Below are positions 43,167-52,196 of a stretch of 64,000 bases of DNA, in pieces; position 1 is the first letter of the stretch, and every line of letters starts with the position of its first letter. The notes under the pieces were generated by a model. That model had not been told where the DNA came from. It did not search any database and saw nothing but the letters and a program-made list of their open reading frames with translations. The stretch spans positions 1 to 64,000 of the forward strand of contig NZ_AYTD01000014.1 of the NCBI RefSeq assembly GCF_000503215.1, written 5' to 3'. This DNA comes from Pseudomonas canadensis (lineage in GTDB: Bacteria > Pseudomonadota > Gammaproteobacteria > Pseudomonadales > Pseudomonadaceae). Both the position numbers and the translations under genes were made by a program.

Positions 43167-43772
43167 ATGCTGACAACCCTCGAACAACTCGAAGCGCTCT
43201 ACGGCCTCCCCCACGAGCGCGCCGTACGCAAGGAAATCCCGTTTCTCAATGAGGACTACCAGGCAATGGTGCGGGCTTCACCACTGGTGGTGGTGAGTTC
43301 GTCCGGGCCGGACGGTATCGACGGTTCGCCACGCGGGGATGTGCCGGGGTTCGTGCGGATTGTGGATGAGCGCACCTTGGCGATTCCGGATCGGCCGGGG
43401 AACAACCGCCTCGATACCCTGCGCAATCTGGTGCAGGATCCGCGGATTGCGCTGCTGTTCATCATTCCGGGGATTGGTGAGACCTTGCGCGTTAACGGCC
43501 GGGCGCAGATTTCAATCGAACCGGAACTGCTGGAGAGTTTTGCGGTGAATGGCAAAGCGGCGCGGTCGGTGATTCTGGTGCAGGTGGAGGCCGCGTATTT
43601 CCACTGTTCCAAGGCGTTTGTGCGCTCGGACTGCTGGAACCCCGAGAAGCATCTGGACCGCTCGGCATTACCGTCGGCCGGCGCGTTTCACAAACGGCTC
43701 AATGATGGGCAATTTGACGCCGAGGCCTATGACCGGGAGATGCCAGAGCGGGTCCGAAGCACGCTGTATTGA
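43167..43772 (+). CDS. Pyridoxamine-5'-phosphate-oxidase-like FMN flavoprotein
   Basis: Split-barrel flavin-binding protein of 201 residues. FMN-site marks: SSSGPDGIDGSPRGDVPGFV, then IPDRPGNNRLDTLRNLVQDP, and YFHCSKAFVRSDCWNPE near the C-terminus. It belongs to the MSMEG_1061-type PPOX group; likely an FMN-dependent oxidoreductase or flavin-binding protein with unknown substrate. AAGGAG lies 9 nt before ATG 43167, which is preferred to the in-frame ATG 43158 directly on the ribosome site. It follows the GNAT gene and precedes a REP pair. Confidence 0.88.
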   Translation: MLTTLEQLEALYGLPHERAVRKEIPFLNEDYQAMVRASPLVVVSSSGPDGIDGSPRGDVPGFVRIVDERTLAIPDRPGNNRLDTLRNLVQDPRIALLFIIPGIGETLRVNGRAQISIEPELLESFAVNGKAARSVILVQVEAAYFHCSKAFVRSDCWNPEKHLDRSALPSAGAFHKRLNDGQFDAEAYDREMPERVRSTLY

Positions 43773-43779
43773 TACATCG

Positions 43780-43877
43780 GTAGGAGCCGGCTTGCCGGCG
43801 ATGAGGCCCGAAAGATCGTCGCCAAATTCAAGGTCGCCATCGCCGCGGTGCGACGATTCGACAAGCCGGCTCCTACA
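43780..43877. repeat. Inverted REP pair
   Basis: GTAGGAGCCGGCTTGCCGGC at the left and CAAGCCGGCTCCTAC at the right, with a 60-bp centre that itself contains further GGTCGCCATCGCCG-like inverted bits. Located between convergent genes. Confidence 0.8.
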
Positions 43878-43884
43878 AGGGGCG

Positions 43885-44367
43885 TCAGCCTCTTTCGCCC
43901 ACCGGCAACCAGATCTCCACCGTCCCGGTGCCCTTGCTCACGTCAAAGTCCGCGCTGTAGCGCTCGAAATCCGCGCCCATCACCTTGTATCCCGAGTGCG
44001 GCAGCCATTCGAACATGATGCGCTCGTAGGTTTGCTCAAGCGCCTGCACCGGCCCGTAATGCGGGAACACGGCATAGTTGAGCGGTGGAATTTCGATGCA
44101 TTCGAAGTTGCCTGGCACATCGGCTTTGGTCGGGACTTCGACACCGGCCATGTAGTCGAATTCGCCATGCTTGGGGTTATGGCAAACGCCATACGTCACA
44201 CCGCCCACACGCTTCTTGATGTCCTTGATGCAGGTATCGAACAACTCCCACAGTTTGGGGATATCCCCCACGGTGGCCTTCGAATAACGCCCTTGCACCC
44301 CGGCGATCACCAGGGCTTTACCGGCTTCCATGCGTGGCTCTAACGGTTGTTTTGTCTGCTGATCCAT
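43885..44367 (-). CDS. GyrI-like / AraC-effector-binding-domain protein
   Basis: A 160-residue protein made of one GyrI-like small-molecule-binding domain: ALVIAGVQGRYSKATVGDIP, GVCHNPKHGEFDYMAGVEVP, and YAVFPHYGPVQALEQTYERI. No DNA-binding part is attached, so it is a stand-alone effector-binding or gyrase-inhibitor-like protein. ATG 44367 has AGGAG 9 nt upstream; the frame upstream of it is a shadow of alaC. Function beyond ligand binding is not set. Confidence 0.85.
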   Translation of the reverse strand: MDQQTKQPLEPRMEAGKALVIAGVQGRYSKATVGDIPKLWELFDTCIKDIKKRVGGVTYGVCHNPKHGEFDYMAGVEVPTKADVPGNFECIEIPPLNYAVFPHYGPVQALEQTYERIMFEWLPHSGYKVMGADFERYSADFDVSKGTGTVEIWLPVGERG

Positions 44368-44563
44368 ACGAACAGTCTCCTTCTTATGAGGGAACAAACC
44401 CGCAACGAGTATAGGGGCATATCCACGTCGTACTCCATGTAGAGAATTTTTCGGCGCATCTGGACAACGGGCCATCATCGACCGTATTGTCTGCCCCGCA
44501 GGCCACCGCAGTGGCCGACGTCGCTCGGACGGTTCCGGGCGCTTACGTACTCTCGAGGCAACA

Positions 44564-45775
44564 ATGGCAGACCAAGGTTCGCCGCGCCGCTTTGCGCGCA
44601 TAGATCGACTCCCCCCGTATGTTTTCAACATCACTGCCGAGCTGAAGATGGCTGCGCGTCGGCGCGGCGAAGACATCATCGACTTGAGCATGGGCAACCC
44701 TGACGGCGCCACGCCGCCGCACATTGTTGAAAAGCTGGTGCAAGTCGCCCAGCGTGAAGACACTCACGGCTACTCCACGTCCAAAGGCATTCCGCGTCTG
44801 CGCCGGGCGATTTCGCGCTGGTACAAGGACCGCTATGAAGTGGACATCGACCCCGAGTCGGAAGCTATCGTGACCATCGGTTCCAAGGAAGGCCTGGCGC
44901 ACTTGATGCTGGCCACCCTGGACCAGGGCGACACCGTACTGGTGCCCAACCCCAGCTACCCGATTCACATCTACGGTGCGGTAATTGCCGGCGCCCAGGT
45001 GCGCTCGGTGCCGCTGGTGCCTGGCGTGGACTTCTTCGCGGAGCTGGAACGGGCGATTCGCGGCTCGATTCCCAAGCCGAAGATGATGATCCTCGGCTTT
45101 CCGTCCAACCCCACCGCGCAGTGCGTGGAACTGGACTTCTTCGAACGTGTGATCGCGCTGGCCAAGCAGTACGACGTGCTGGTGATCCACGACCTGGCCT
45201 ACGCCGACATCGTCTACGACGGCTGGAAAGCCCCGTCGATCATGCAAGTGCCGGGCGCCAAGGACATCGCGGTGGAGTTTTTCACCTTGTCCAAGAGCTA
45301 CAACATGGCCGGCTGGCGCATCGGTTTCATGGTCGGCAACCCGGAACTGGTCAACGCCCTGGCACGCATCAAGAGCTACCACGACTACGGCACCTTCACC
45401 CCGCTGCAAGTCGCGGCGATTGCGGCATTGGAAGGCGACCAGCAGTGCGTGAAAGACATCGCCGAACAATACCGCCAGCGCCGCAATGTGCTGGTCAAGG
45501 GCCTGCATGAACTGGGCTGGATGGTCGAGAACCCGAAGGCGTCGATGTACGTCTGGGCGAAGATTCCCGAGGCATATGCCGCCATGGGTTCGCTGGAATT
45601 TGCCAAAAAGCTGCTGCTGGAGGCCAAGGTGTGTGTGTCGCCGGGCATCGGCTTTGGCGAGTATGGCGATGACCATGTGCGCTTTGCGCTGATCGAGAAC
45701 CAGGACCGGATTCGCCAGGCGGTGCGGGGGATTCGCGGGATGTTCAGGGCGGATGGGCTGGTTCACAAGACCTGA
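44564..45775 (+). CDS. alaC: Alanine-type aminotransferase (AlaC family)
   Basis: PLP-dependent class I aminotransferase of 403 residues; AlaC converts pyruvate and glutamate to alanine and 2-oxoglutarate. Marks: [32 protein letters not shown], the N-P-T-A loop in FPSNPTAQC, the D-x-A-Y in [12 protein letters not shown], and the PLP lysine in [15 protein letters not shown]. The N-terminal [20 protein letters not shown] and overall length match AlaC of gammaproteobacteria. A 196-bp upstream gap shows no other gene. It ends ahead of the composite repeat. Confidence 0.93.
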   Translation: MADQGSPRRFARIDRLPPYVFNITAELKMAARRRGEDIIDLSMGNPDGATPPHIVEKLVQVAQREDTHGYSTSKGIPRLRRAISRWYKDRYEVDIDPESEAIVTIGSKEGLAHLMLATLDQGDTVLVPNPSYPIHIYGAVIAGAQVRSVPLVPGVDFFAELERAIRGSIPKPKMMILGFPSNPTAQCVELDFFERVIALAKQYDVLVIHDLAYADIVYDGWKAPSIMQVPGAKDIAVEFFTLSKSYNMAGWRIGFMVGNPELVNALARIKSYHDYGTFTPLQVAAIAALEGDQQCVKDIAEQYRQRRNVLVKGLHELGWMVENPKASMYVWAKIPEAYAAMGSLEFAKKLLLEAKVCVSPGIGFGEYGDDHVRFALIENQDRIRQAVRGIRGMFRADGLVHKT

Positions 45776-45792
45776 CACAACAGGTTTATGTG

Positions 45793-45955
45793 GTGAGCGG
45801 GCTTGCCCCGCGCTGGGCTGCGTAGCAGCCCTAAAACCAAACGCCGCATTCTGCCTGACAGAATGCGGCGTTTTTGTTGGGGCGGCTTCGCCACCCAGCG
45901 CGGGGCAAGCCCGCTCACCACACAAGCCCGCTCACCACACAAGCCAGCTCGCCAC
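45793..45955. repeat. Composite palindromic repeat, copy B, with extra right-end units
   Basis: The core (45793-45922) repeats copy A at 2045-2173 almost base for base, including the inner hairpin ACGCCGCATTC...GAATGCGGCGT and T-run. To its right the arm AAGCCCGCTCACCACA recurs once, then a diverged AAGCCAGCTCGCCACA, as if the end had been copied in tandem. It separates convergent alaC and gntT and can terminate both. Confidence 0.85.
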
Positions 45956-45993
45956 AATAGGCCCATTTTCAAAGGGCCTTTGTAGTGTGTCGG

Positions 45994-47346
45994 TTAGACC
46001 ACCAACGACAGCAACATGATGAAGATCAGGGCCACAATCGACAGAATCGTCTCCATCGCTGTCCACGTCTTGAACGTCTCGGCCACGGTCATGTTGAAGT
46101 ACTGCTTCACCAGCCAGAACCCTGCATCGTTGACGTGAGACAGGATCAACGAACCCGCCCCCGTTGCCAGCACCAGCAGCTCACGGTTAACCCCCGGAAT
46201 CATCCCCACCACCGGCACTACAATGCCCGCGCCAGTAATGGTCGCCACCGTGGCCGAACCGGTTGCCACACGGATCACCGCCGCCACCAGCCACGCCAGC
46301 AGGATCGGATTGATCTGCGCGTTCACCGCCATATGGCCAATCACGTCGCCCACACCGCTGGTCACCAGCATCTGCTTGAAGCCACCGCCGGCACCGATGA
46401 TCAGGATGATCGCAGCGGTCGGCGCCAGGCTGGCGTCGAGCAATTTGAGGATCTGCTTGGAGTGGATGCCTTGGCGATGGCCAAAGGTGTACAGCGACAG
46501 CAGCAACGCCAGCAACAGGGCGGAGATCGGGTGACCGATCATGTCCATCCAGTTACGCACGATGTGGCCGTCCGGCAAGCCGATATCGGCGAAGGTTTTG
46601 AGCAGCATCAGGAACACCGGCAACAGTACGGTAATCAGGGTGATGCTGAAGCTCGGCAGGTTCTTGTGTTCCGACTCACGGGCCAGTTGATCGACCAGTT
46701 CCTGGGACGGGTTGCCCGGGATGTACTTGGCGATAAACGTACCGAAGATCGGGCCGGCGATGATAGCGGTCGGCAGTGCGACGATCAGGCCGTAGAGGAT
46801 GGTCTTGCCGATGTCCGCGCCAAACACGCCGATCGCCAGCAGCGGGCCCGGATGCGGTGGCACCAGCCCGTGTACCGCCGAGAGGCCGGCGAGCAGCGGG
46901 ATACCGATCTTGATCAGCGACACGCCGGTGCGGCGCGCGACGATAAACACCAGTGGGATCAGCAGCACAAAGCCGATCTCGAAGAACAGCGGGATGCCCA
47001 CCAGGAACGCGGCAAACATCATGGCCCACTGGACCTTCTCTTTGCCGAAGGCGCGGATCAGGGTCTGGGCGATCTGATCGGCACCGCCGGAGTCGGCCAT
47101 CATCTTGCCGAGCATCGTGCCCAGCGCGAGGATGATGCCGACAAAGCCGAGCACCCCGCCGAAGCCGTCCTGGAACGCCTTGATGATCTTGTCCACGGGC
47201 ATGCCCGAGGTCAGGCCGAGGAAGCCGGCCGCGATGATCAGTGCAATGAACGGATGCACCTTGAACTTGGTGATCAGAACGATCAACCCGATGATAGTGA
47301 CCACTGCATCAAGCAGCAGGTAAGACTCGTGGGACATGCCAAACAT
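45994..47346 (-). CDS. gntT: Gluconate permease (GntP family)
   Basis: Inner-membrane gluconate:H+ symporter of 450 residues with about 12-14 helices. Family marks: FKVHPFIALIIAAGFLGLTS, GGVLGFVGIILALGTMLGKM, HGLVPPHPGPLLAIGVFGAD and a C-terminal IIGAGGGFKQMLVTSGVGD. It feeds gluconate to GntK. A GntR-type operator lies 58 bp upstream of its start, between gntK and gntT, so it can be repressed on its own as well as from gntK. Transcribed with gntK on the minus strand. Confidence 0.95.
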   Translation of the reverse strand: MFGMSHESYLLLDAVVTIIGLIVLITKFKVHPFIALIIAAGFLGLTSGMPVDKIIKAFQDGFGGVLGFVGIILALGTMLGKMMADSGGADQIAQTLIRAFGKEKVQWAMMFAAFLVGIPLFFEIGFVLLIPLVFIVARRTGVSLIKIGIPLLAGLSAVHGLVPPHPGPLLAIGVFGADIGKTILYGLIVALPTAIIAGPIFGTFIAKYIPGNPSQELVDQLARESEHKNLPSFSITLITVLLPVFLMLLKTFADIGLPDGHIVRNWMDMIGHPISALLLALLLSLYTFGHRQGIHSKQILKLLDASLAPTAAIILIIGAGGGFKQMLVTSGVGDVIGHMAVNAQINPILLAWLVAAVIRVATGSATVATITGAGIVVPVVGMIPGVNRELLVLATGAGSLILSHVNDAGFWLVKQYFNMTVAETFKTWTAMETILSIVALIFIMLLSLVV

Positions 47347-47403
47347 GGGGGGTCTCTCCTGTTTGTTGTTGTTATTAAAGCGGGTGTTGAATTTCCTGCC
47401 GGG

Positions 47404-47415
47404 GATAGCGCTATC
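47404..47415. promoter_or_regulatory. GntR-type operator 1
   Basis: GATAGCGCTATC, a perfect 12-bp palindrome, preceded on the minus strand by AAAA to give AAGATAGCGCT, between gntK and gntT. Confidence 0.75.
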
Positions 47416-47430
47416 TTTTCCGGCAAAAAA

Positions 47431-47964
47431 TTAATGAGTAGGTTCAAAGCCGTGTTGCAGCCACCAGGCGTTGGTCTGCTCGGCCAGTTCCTCGATGCTG
47501 TCTTCGCTGGCGTTCAGAGCCAGGGTCAGCGGTTCGCCTTTGGGCGATTCAAGGGTGGCAAACTGGCTGTCGATGAGGCTGGCTGGCATGAAATGCCCAG
47601 GGCGATGGGACACGCGGTCGGCGGCCACGGCGCGGGTCAGCTCCAAAAAGACAAAACCCAGGCCCGGCGCGGCTTCGCGCAGGTGATCGCGGTATTTCTT
47701 TTTCAGGGCGGAACAGGTGAGCACGGGATGCTCGCCCGCTTTGAGCGAACGGCGCAGTTCATCGCAGAGGATGTCGAGCCAGCCGGCGCGGTCGTCGTCG
47801 TTGAGGGGGTGGCCGGCGCTCATCTTTTCGATGTTGGCGGCAGGGTGAAAGCTGTCGCCTTCAATGGCGGTAGCGCCGTTCAGGCGGCACAGGGCCTCGC
47901 TGACACTGGACTTACCACAGCCGGAAACACCCATGATGACCAGGGCGGTAACAGGTTGACTCAT
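47431..47964 (-). CDS. gntK: Gluconokinase
   Basis: Phosphorylates gluconate to 6-phosphogluconate with ATP in the cytoplasm, feeding the Entner-Doudoroff pathway; 177 residues. Walker A GVSGCGKSS (about 12-20), the GDSFHP acid motif, SCSALKKKYRDHLR and the HFMPASLIDSQFATLE substrate loop match GntK of the shikimate-kinase-like fold. ATG 47964 (MSQPVTALVIMG) is chosen; the longer frame to 48081 spans the operator region. Expression is likely controlled by GntR through the sites at 47983 and 48135. Confidence 0.96.
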   Translation of the reverse strand: MSQPVTALVIMGVSGCGKSSVSEALCRLNGATAIEGDSFHPAANIEKMSAGHPLNDDDRAGWLDILCDELRRSLKAGEHPVLTCSALKKKYRDHLREAAPGLGFVFLELTRAVAADRVSHRPGHFMPASLIDSQFATLESPKGEPLTLALNASEDSIEELAEQTNAWWLQHGFEPTH

Positions 47965-47982
47965 GAAACACCTCAGGACGCA

Positions 47983-47994
47983 GATAGCGCTACC
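47983..47994. promoter_or_regulatory. GntR-type operator 2
   Basis: GATAGCGCTACC, 18 bp ahead of gntK; on the other strand reads AAGGTAGCGCT. Matches operator 1 at 11 of 12 positions. Confidence 0.7.
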
Positions 47995-48134
47995 TTTGCA
48001 CGCTGTAAGGCTAGTGCAAAAACAGGCTTTTCCCGCGCCGTCTTGTCTTTTTTTATGGAGTGACGCGTGCATCCGCTCCAACGCTTTGAACAGGATCAGG
48101 CAACCCTTTGTTCAAGAATTTGCAGCCTTTTGGA

Positions 48135-48146
48135 GACAGCGCTACC
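48135..48146. promoter_or_regulatory. GntR-type operator 3
   Basis: GACAGCGCTACC, 34 bp ahead of gntR; the complement reads AC-T-AAG-G-TAGCGCT, a full match to the AC-N-AAG-N-TAGCGCT pattern known for pseudomonad GntR. Confidence 0.7.
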
Positions 48147-48180
48147 TTAGTGCCTCGATTTTTGTTTGGCAAGCCGCCTG

Positions 48181-49209
48181 ATGACCTCCAAGAACGATAA
48201 AAAATTGCGCACCACGGGTCGCCCAACCCTAAACGAAGTCGCCCGCCTGGCTGGCGTCAGCCCGATTACCGCGTCCCGCGCGCTGCGCGGCATCAGCACC
48301 GTCGCCACAGAACTGGTGGAAAAAGTGCAGCAGGCCGCCGCCGAACTGAACTACGTGGTCAACCCCGCCGCCCGCGCCCTGGCCTCAGCCCAGAGCCATT
48401 CGGTGGTGGTGTTGGTGCCATCGCTGTCCAACCTGCTGTTTATCGAAACCCTCGAAGCCATCCACCAAGTGCTGCGGCCCAAGGGCTTTGAAGTGCTGAT
48501 CGGCAACTTCCATTATTCCCGCGATGAAGAAGAAAACCTACTGCGCAACTACATGGCCTACCAGCCACGGGGTTTGCTGCTGACCGGATTTGATCGCACC
48601 GAAAGCGCCCGACGGATGGTCGAGGCCAGCAATGTGCCGTGCGTGTACATGATGGACCTGGACCCCAACGCCGGGGTGAACTGCGTGGGTTTCTCGCAAC
48701 TGAGCGCGGGCGAAACGGCGGCGGCGCATCTGTTGTCCCGTGGGTACAAACGCCTGGCGTATATCGGCGCGCAACTGGACCAACGCACGTTGCTGCGCGG
48801 CGAAGGTTTCCGTCGAGCGCTGCAACACGCCGGCTTGTACGACCCGGCGCTGGAACTGCTGACACCCCGCCCTTCCTCAGTCGGCCTGGGTGGCGAACTC
48901 TTCCTGCAACTGCTGGCCGCCCATCCCGACGTGGATGCAATCTTCTTCGGCAACGACGACCTGGCCCAGGGCGCCTTGCTGGAAGCCATGCGCCATGGCA
49001 TCAAAGTGCCGGAGCGCGTCGCGGTGCTCGGTTTCAACGACCTGCCAGCCTCGTCCTTCATGGTGCCGCGCCTGAGCAGCATCAGCACCCCGCGTGAGGC
49101 GATTGGGCGGCGTGCGGCGGAGCACTTGTTGACAATCATGGCAGGCAACAAGATCGCCAAGCCGGTGGTGGACATGGGGTTTGAGTTGCAGGTGCGGGAG
49201 AGTACCTGA
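48181..49209 (+). CDS. gntR: Gluconate-operon repressor GntR (LacI family)
   Basis: LacI-type repressor of 342 residues. N-terminal HTH (TLNEVARLAGVSPITASRAL) with the hinge helix (NPAARALASAQS) is followed by a periplasmic-binding-like core with VVLVPSLSNLLFIETLEAI and a FFGNDDLAQGALLEA segment. Divergent from gntK-gntT, with three matching operators between and within the genes; gluconate or 6-phosphogluconate is the likely inducer. ATG 48181 is used; TTG 48166 is possible. Identity rests on both sequence and context. Confidence 0.95.
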   Translation: MTSKNDKKLRTTGRPTLNEVARLAGVSPITASRALRGISTVATELVEKVQQAAAELNYVVNPAARALASAQSHSVVVLVPSLSNLLFIETLEAIHQVLRPKGFEVLIGNFHYSRDEEENLLRNYMAYQPRGLLLTGFDRTESARRMVEASNVPCVYMMDLDPNAGVNCVGFSQLSAGETAAAHLLSRGYKRLAYIGAQLDQRTLLRGEGFRRALQHAGLYDPALELLTPRPSSVGLGGELFLQLLAAHPDVDAIFFGNDDLAQGALLEAMRHGIKVPERVAVLGFNDLPASSFMVPRLSSISTPREAIGRRAAEHLLTIMAGNKIAKPVVDMGFELQVREST

Positions 49210-49249
49210 CCCTGCTAGATTGGTTGCTCTCCACCGCTAGGAAAGCACC

Positions 49250-49882
49250 ATGGGACACTCACTGAAAATCTTGGGCCGCACGTCCTCCATCAACGTGCGC
49301 AAAGTGCTTTGGACCTGCCAGGAACTCGGCATCGACTACCAGCGCGAAGACTGGGGCATCGGCTTCAAGCCCACCCAATCCGCCGACTTCCTCGCCCTGA
49401 ACCCCAACGCCCAGGTGCCGGTGTTGATCGATGACCACGGCGTGTTGTGGGAATCCAACACCATCTGCCGTTACCTGGTCAGCCTCTATCAACGCCACGA
49501 CCTGCTCCCCGCCGAACCCGCGCCACGGGCCCGGGTCGAGCAATGGATGGACTGGCAAGCCACCGAACTCAACCCGTCCTGGGGCTACGCGTTCCATGCG
49601 TTGGTGCGCCAGAACCCGGACTACCAGGACCCACAGCGCATTCAAGCCGGCGTGCAGGCCTGGAATGACAAGATGGGCCTGCTCGAACAACAGTTGATCA
49701 AGACCGGCGCCTACGTCACCGGCGCTGAATTCACCCTGGCGGACATACTCGTCGGCCTCTCGGTACACCGCTGGCGCAACGCCCCGCTGGAACATCCTCC
49801 CTACCTTGCAGTGGAGGCGTATTACCAGCGCCTCAGCCAGCGCCCTGGCTTTAAAACCTTCGCCCTCGACGGCCATAACTAA
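49250..49882 (+). CDS. Glutathione S-transferase family protein
   Basis: Soluble GST of 210 residues. The N-terminal thioredoxin-like domain has SSINVRKVLWTCQELGIDYQ and the glutathione cis-Pro and SNT site (NPNAQVPVLIDDHGVLWESN); the C-terminal helical domain has the ADILVGLSVHRW cap motif. Ser in SSINVRK is a candidate catalytic residue. The function could be detoxification or isomerisation. It is followed 16 bp later by an epimerase/dehydrogenase, so the GST, dehydrogenase and MFS carrier may be one unit. Confidence 0.9.
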   Translation: MGHSLKILGRTSSINVRKVLWTCQELGIDYQREDWGIGFKPTQSADFLALNPNAQVPVLIDDHGVLWESNTICRYLVSLYQRHDLLPAEPAPRARVEQWMDWQATELNPSWGYAFHALVRQNPDYQDPQRIQAGVQAWNDKMGLLEQQLIKTGAYVTGAEFTLADILVGLSVHRWRNAPLEHPPYLAVEAYYQRLSQRPGFKTFALDGHN

Positions 49883-49898
49883 AAACAAGGACGCCACT

Positions 49899-50645
49899 GT
49901 GAAAGGACTCAACGTACTGCTCACCGGCGCCTGCGGCAGAATCGGCAAGACGTTTTTCGACGCCTCGAAAGACCGTTACCGCTTCACCCTCACCGACCGC
50001 ATCGCGCCGGATTTCGACTTGGGCGAGCACCGCTTCGTGCACGCCGACCTCAGCGATCAGTCCAGTCTGGCGGCCTTGCTCGACGGCATCGACGTGATCG
50101 ACGTGATCGTGCATTTGTCAGGCATTCCCCACGCCAGCGCGTCATTCGATGAGTTACTGCCCAATAACATCCTTGCCACCACCCACCTGTTCGAAGCCGC
50201 CGTGGCCGCTGGCGTGAAACGCCTGGTGTTCGCCAGCAGCGCGCAAACCATCGAAGGCTACCCGGTGGACCGCCAGATCACGCCCGGCATGCAGGTGATG
50301 CCCGCCAATCTGTATGGAGTGAGCAAATGCTACGGAGAAGCGTTGTGCGGCTATTACGCTGCCAAGACCCCGCTGTCGACCATCGCCCTGCGCATCGGCG
50401 CCTTCGAATTCCCCGAAACCCACGACCTCAATAACGCCCGCGACCTCAGCGCCTGGCTCAGCCCACGCGATGCCGTGCAGTTGCTGCAACGTTCGGTGGA
50501 AGCCGAGGGCGTGAAGCACCTGATCGCCCACGGCATATCCAATAACCGCTTCAAGCGCCTGGACCTGAGCGAAACCACGCGGGTGCTGGGTTACCATCCC
50601 CAGGATGATGCGTTTCAGACATTTGAGATTCCGATCACTTATTGA
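49899..50645 (+). CDS. NAD-dependent epimerase/dehydratase (uronate-dehydrogenase-like)
   Basis: Extended SDR of 248 residues. Nucleotide loop GACGRIG at 8-14, the HLSGIPHASASFDELL segment, Ser in VFASSAQTIEGYP, and Y-x-x-x-K as YGVSK. Size and order resemble uronate dehydrogenase, which oxidises galacturonate or glucuronate to the lactone, but the loops differ and the substrate is open. It starts at GTG 49899 with AAGGA 8 nt upstream; the longer frame overlaps the GST gene out of phase. Its stop is 8 bp before the MFS start, suggesting cotranscription with the carrier. Neighbouring gnt genes hint at sugar-acid use. Confidence 0.85.
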   Translation: MKGLNVLLTGACGRIGKTFFDASKDRYRFTLTDRIAPDFDLGEHRFVHADLSDQSSLAALLDGIDVIDVIVHLSGIPHASASFDELLPNNILATTHLFEAAVAAGVKRLVFASSAQTIEGYPVDRQITPGMQVMPANLYGVSKCYGEALCGYYAAKTPLSTIALRIGAFEFPETHDLNNARDLSAWLSPRDAVQLLQRSVEAEGVKHLIAHGISNNRFKRLDLSETTRVLGYHPQDDAFQTFEIPITY

Positions 50646-50653
50646 GTTTTCCC

Positions 50654-52063
50654 ATGCCCGCACTCTCTATCACCGACGGCATCGACCCCATCCGCGCCGC
50701 CCACATCAGCGCACGTATCGACCGCCTCCCCGCCGTCGCCACCGTCTGGCGCCTGGTGGCGTTACTGTCGATTGGCGGTTTTTTCGAGCTGTATGACCTG
50801 TTCCAGACCGCCTACATCAGCCCCGGCCTGATCAGTGACGGAATTTTCCATACCGGCAGCGAGGGCGTATTCGGCTTCTCGGACCAGGCTGCATTCGCCT
50901 CGGCAACTTTTCTCGGCCTGTTCCTCGGCGCCAGCCTGCTCAGCCCCATCGCCGACCGCTTCGGACGGCGGGCGATCTTCACCTTTGCGTTGATCTGGTA
51001 CACCGTCGCCACAGTATTGATGGGCATCCAGACCTCCGCCGTGGGCATCATCTGCATGCGTTTCCTGGTCGGCATTGGCCTGGGCATTGAACTGGTGACC
51101 ATCGACGCTTACCTCTCGGAACTGGTGCCCAAGCGTATGCGCAGCTCGGCGTTTGCCTTTGCGTTTTTTATCCAGTTCCTGTCGGTGCCGGCGGTGGCGT
51201 TGATGTCGTGGTGGCTGGTGCCGCAAGCGCCGTTCGGCGTGTCAGGTTGGCGTTGGGTGGTGTTGTCGAGCGCCGTGTTTGCGCTGTTTATCTGGCAACT
51301 GCGCAAGCGTTTGCCGGAGTCGCCGCGTTGGCTTGCACAAAAAGGGCGTTTTGAAGAGGCCGGTCTGATCATGGACAACCTCGAAGCGCGCTGCCAGAAA
51401 GACCATGGCAAACCCTTGGATGAGCCCGAACCCGAAGCCGTCAGCGTGCAAGGCAGCGGCCGCTTCGCCGATATCTGGCAGCCCCCTTACCGCCGCCGCG
51501 CCTTGATGCTGATCGTGTTCCATGTGTTCCAGGCCATCGGCTTCTTCGGTTTCGGCAACTGGCTGCCGGCGTTGCTGTCCGGCCAGGGTGTGAGCGTGAC
51601 CCACAGCTTGCTCTACGCCTTCATCATCACCCTCGCCTATCCGCTGGGGCCGCTGCTGTTCGTGAAGGTGGCCAACCGTTTTGAAAACAAATGGCAGATC
51701 GTCGGCTCGGCCCTCGGCGCGATGATCTTCGGCAGCCTGTTTGCCCTGCAAACCACGGCGGTGGGGCTGGTGATCTGTGGGGTAATGATCACGTTCTGCA
51801 ACGCCTGGCTGAGCTTCAGCTATCACTCGTACCAGAGTGAATTGTTCCCCACCAACATCCGCGCACGGGCAGTAGGCTTCTGTTACTCGTTCAGCCGCTT
51901 GTCCACGGTGTTCAGCAGTTTGTTGATCGGTTTTATCCTCGAACACCTGGGCACGCCGGGCGTGTTGGCGTTCATTGCCAGCAGCATGTTGATCGTGATG
52001 ATCACCATCAGTTGGTTCGGGCCGCGCACGCGGAACCTGGCGCTGGAAAACATCGCCCATTGA
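50654..52063 (+). CDS. MFS metabolite transporter
   Basis: Carrier of 469 residues with 12 predicted helices of the sugar/aromatic-acid:H+ symporter type. Motif A GASLLSPIADRFGRRAIFTF, a charged central loop (PEPEAVSVQG) and the second half with NWLPALLSGQGVSVTHSLLY. The N-terminal cytoplasmic stretch of ~30 residues (ARIDRLPAVATVWRLVALLS) is typical of 4-hydroxybenzoate- or sugar-acid-type carriers. ATG 50654 is preferred to the TTG at 50642. It probably imports the substrate of the upstream dehydrogenase. Confidence 0.9.
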   Translation: MPALSITDGIDPIRAAHISARIDRLPAVATVWRLVALLSIGGFFELYDLFQTAYISPGLISDGIFHTGSEGVFGFSDQAAFASATFLGLFLGASLLSPIADRFGRRAIFTFALIWYTVATVLMGIQTSAVGIICMRFLVGIGLGIELVTIDAYLSELVPKRMRSSAFAFAFFIQFLSVPAVALMSWWLVPQAPFGVSGWRWVVLSSAVFALFIWQLRKRLPESPRWLAQKGRFEEAGLIMDNLEARCQKDHGKPLDEPEPEAVSVQGSGRFADIWQPPYRRRALMLIVFHVFQAIGFFGFGNWLPALLSGQGVSVTHSLLYAFIITLAYPLGPLLFVKVANRFENKWQIVGSALGAMIFGSLFALQTTAVGLVICGVMITFCNAWLSFSYHSYQSELFPTNIRARAVGFCYSFSRLSTVFSSLLIGFILEHLGTPGVLAFIASSMLIVMITISWFGPRTRNLALENIAH

Positions 52064-52196
52064 CGGCAACGGTTGGCCGCCTGCGGGACAATGCTTGCCG
52101 CAGCGGCCAGGCGATCCCCAATAAAACCGGGCACTTCACACCCGGCACACTATTTGCTCCACCTGTGGCACCGAACATTCCCCCAGGTGACCGATC

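Noticed and set aside
45985..48063. 692-codon open frame on the + strand
   Set aside because: It lies opposite gntT and gntK, is full of Gln/Arg/Asp/His runs typical of antisense GC-rich frames, and has no recognisable domain.
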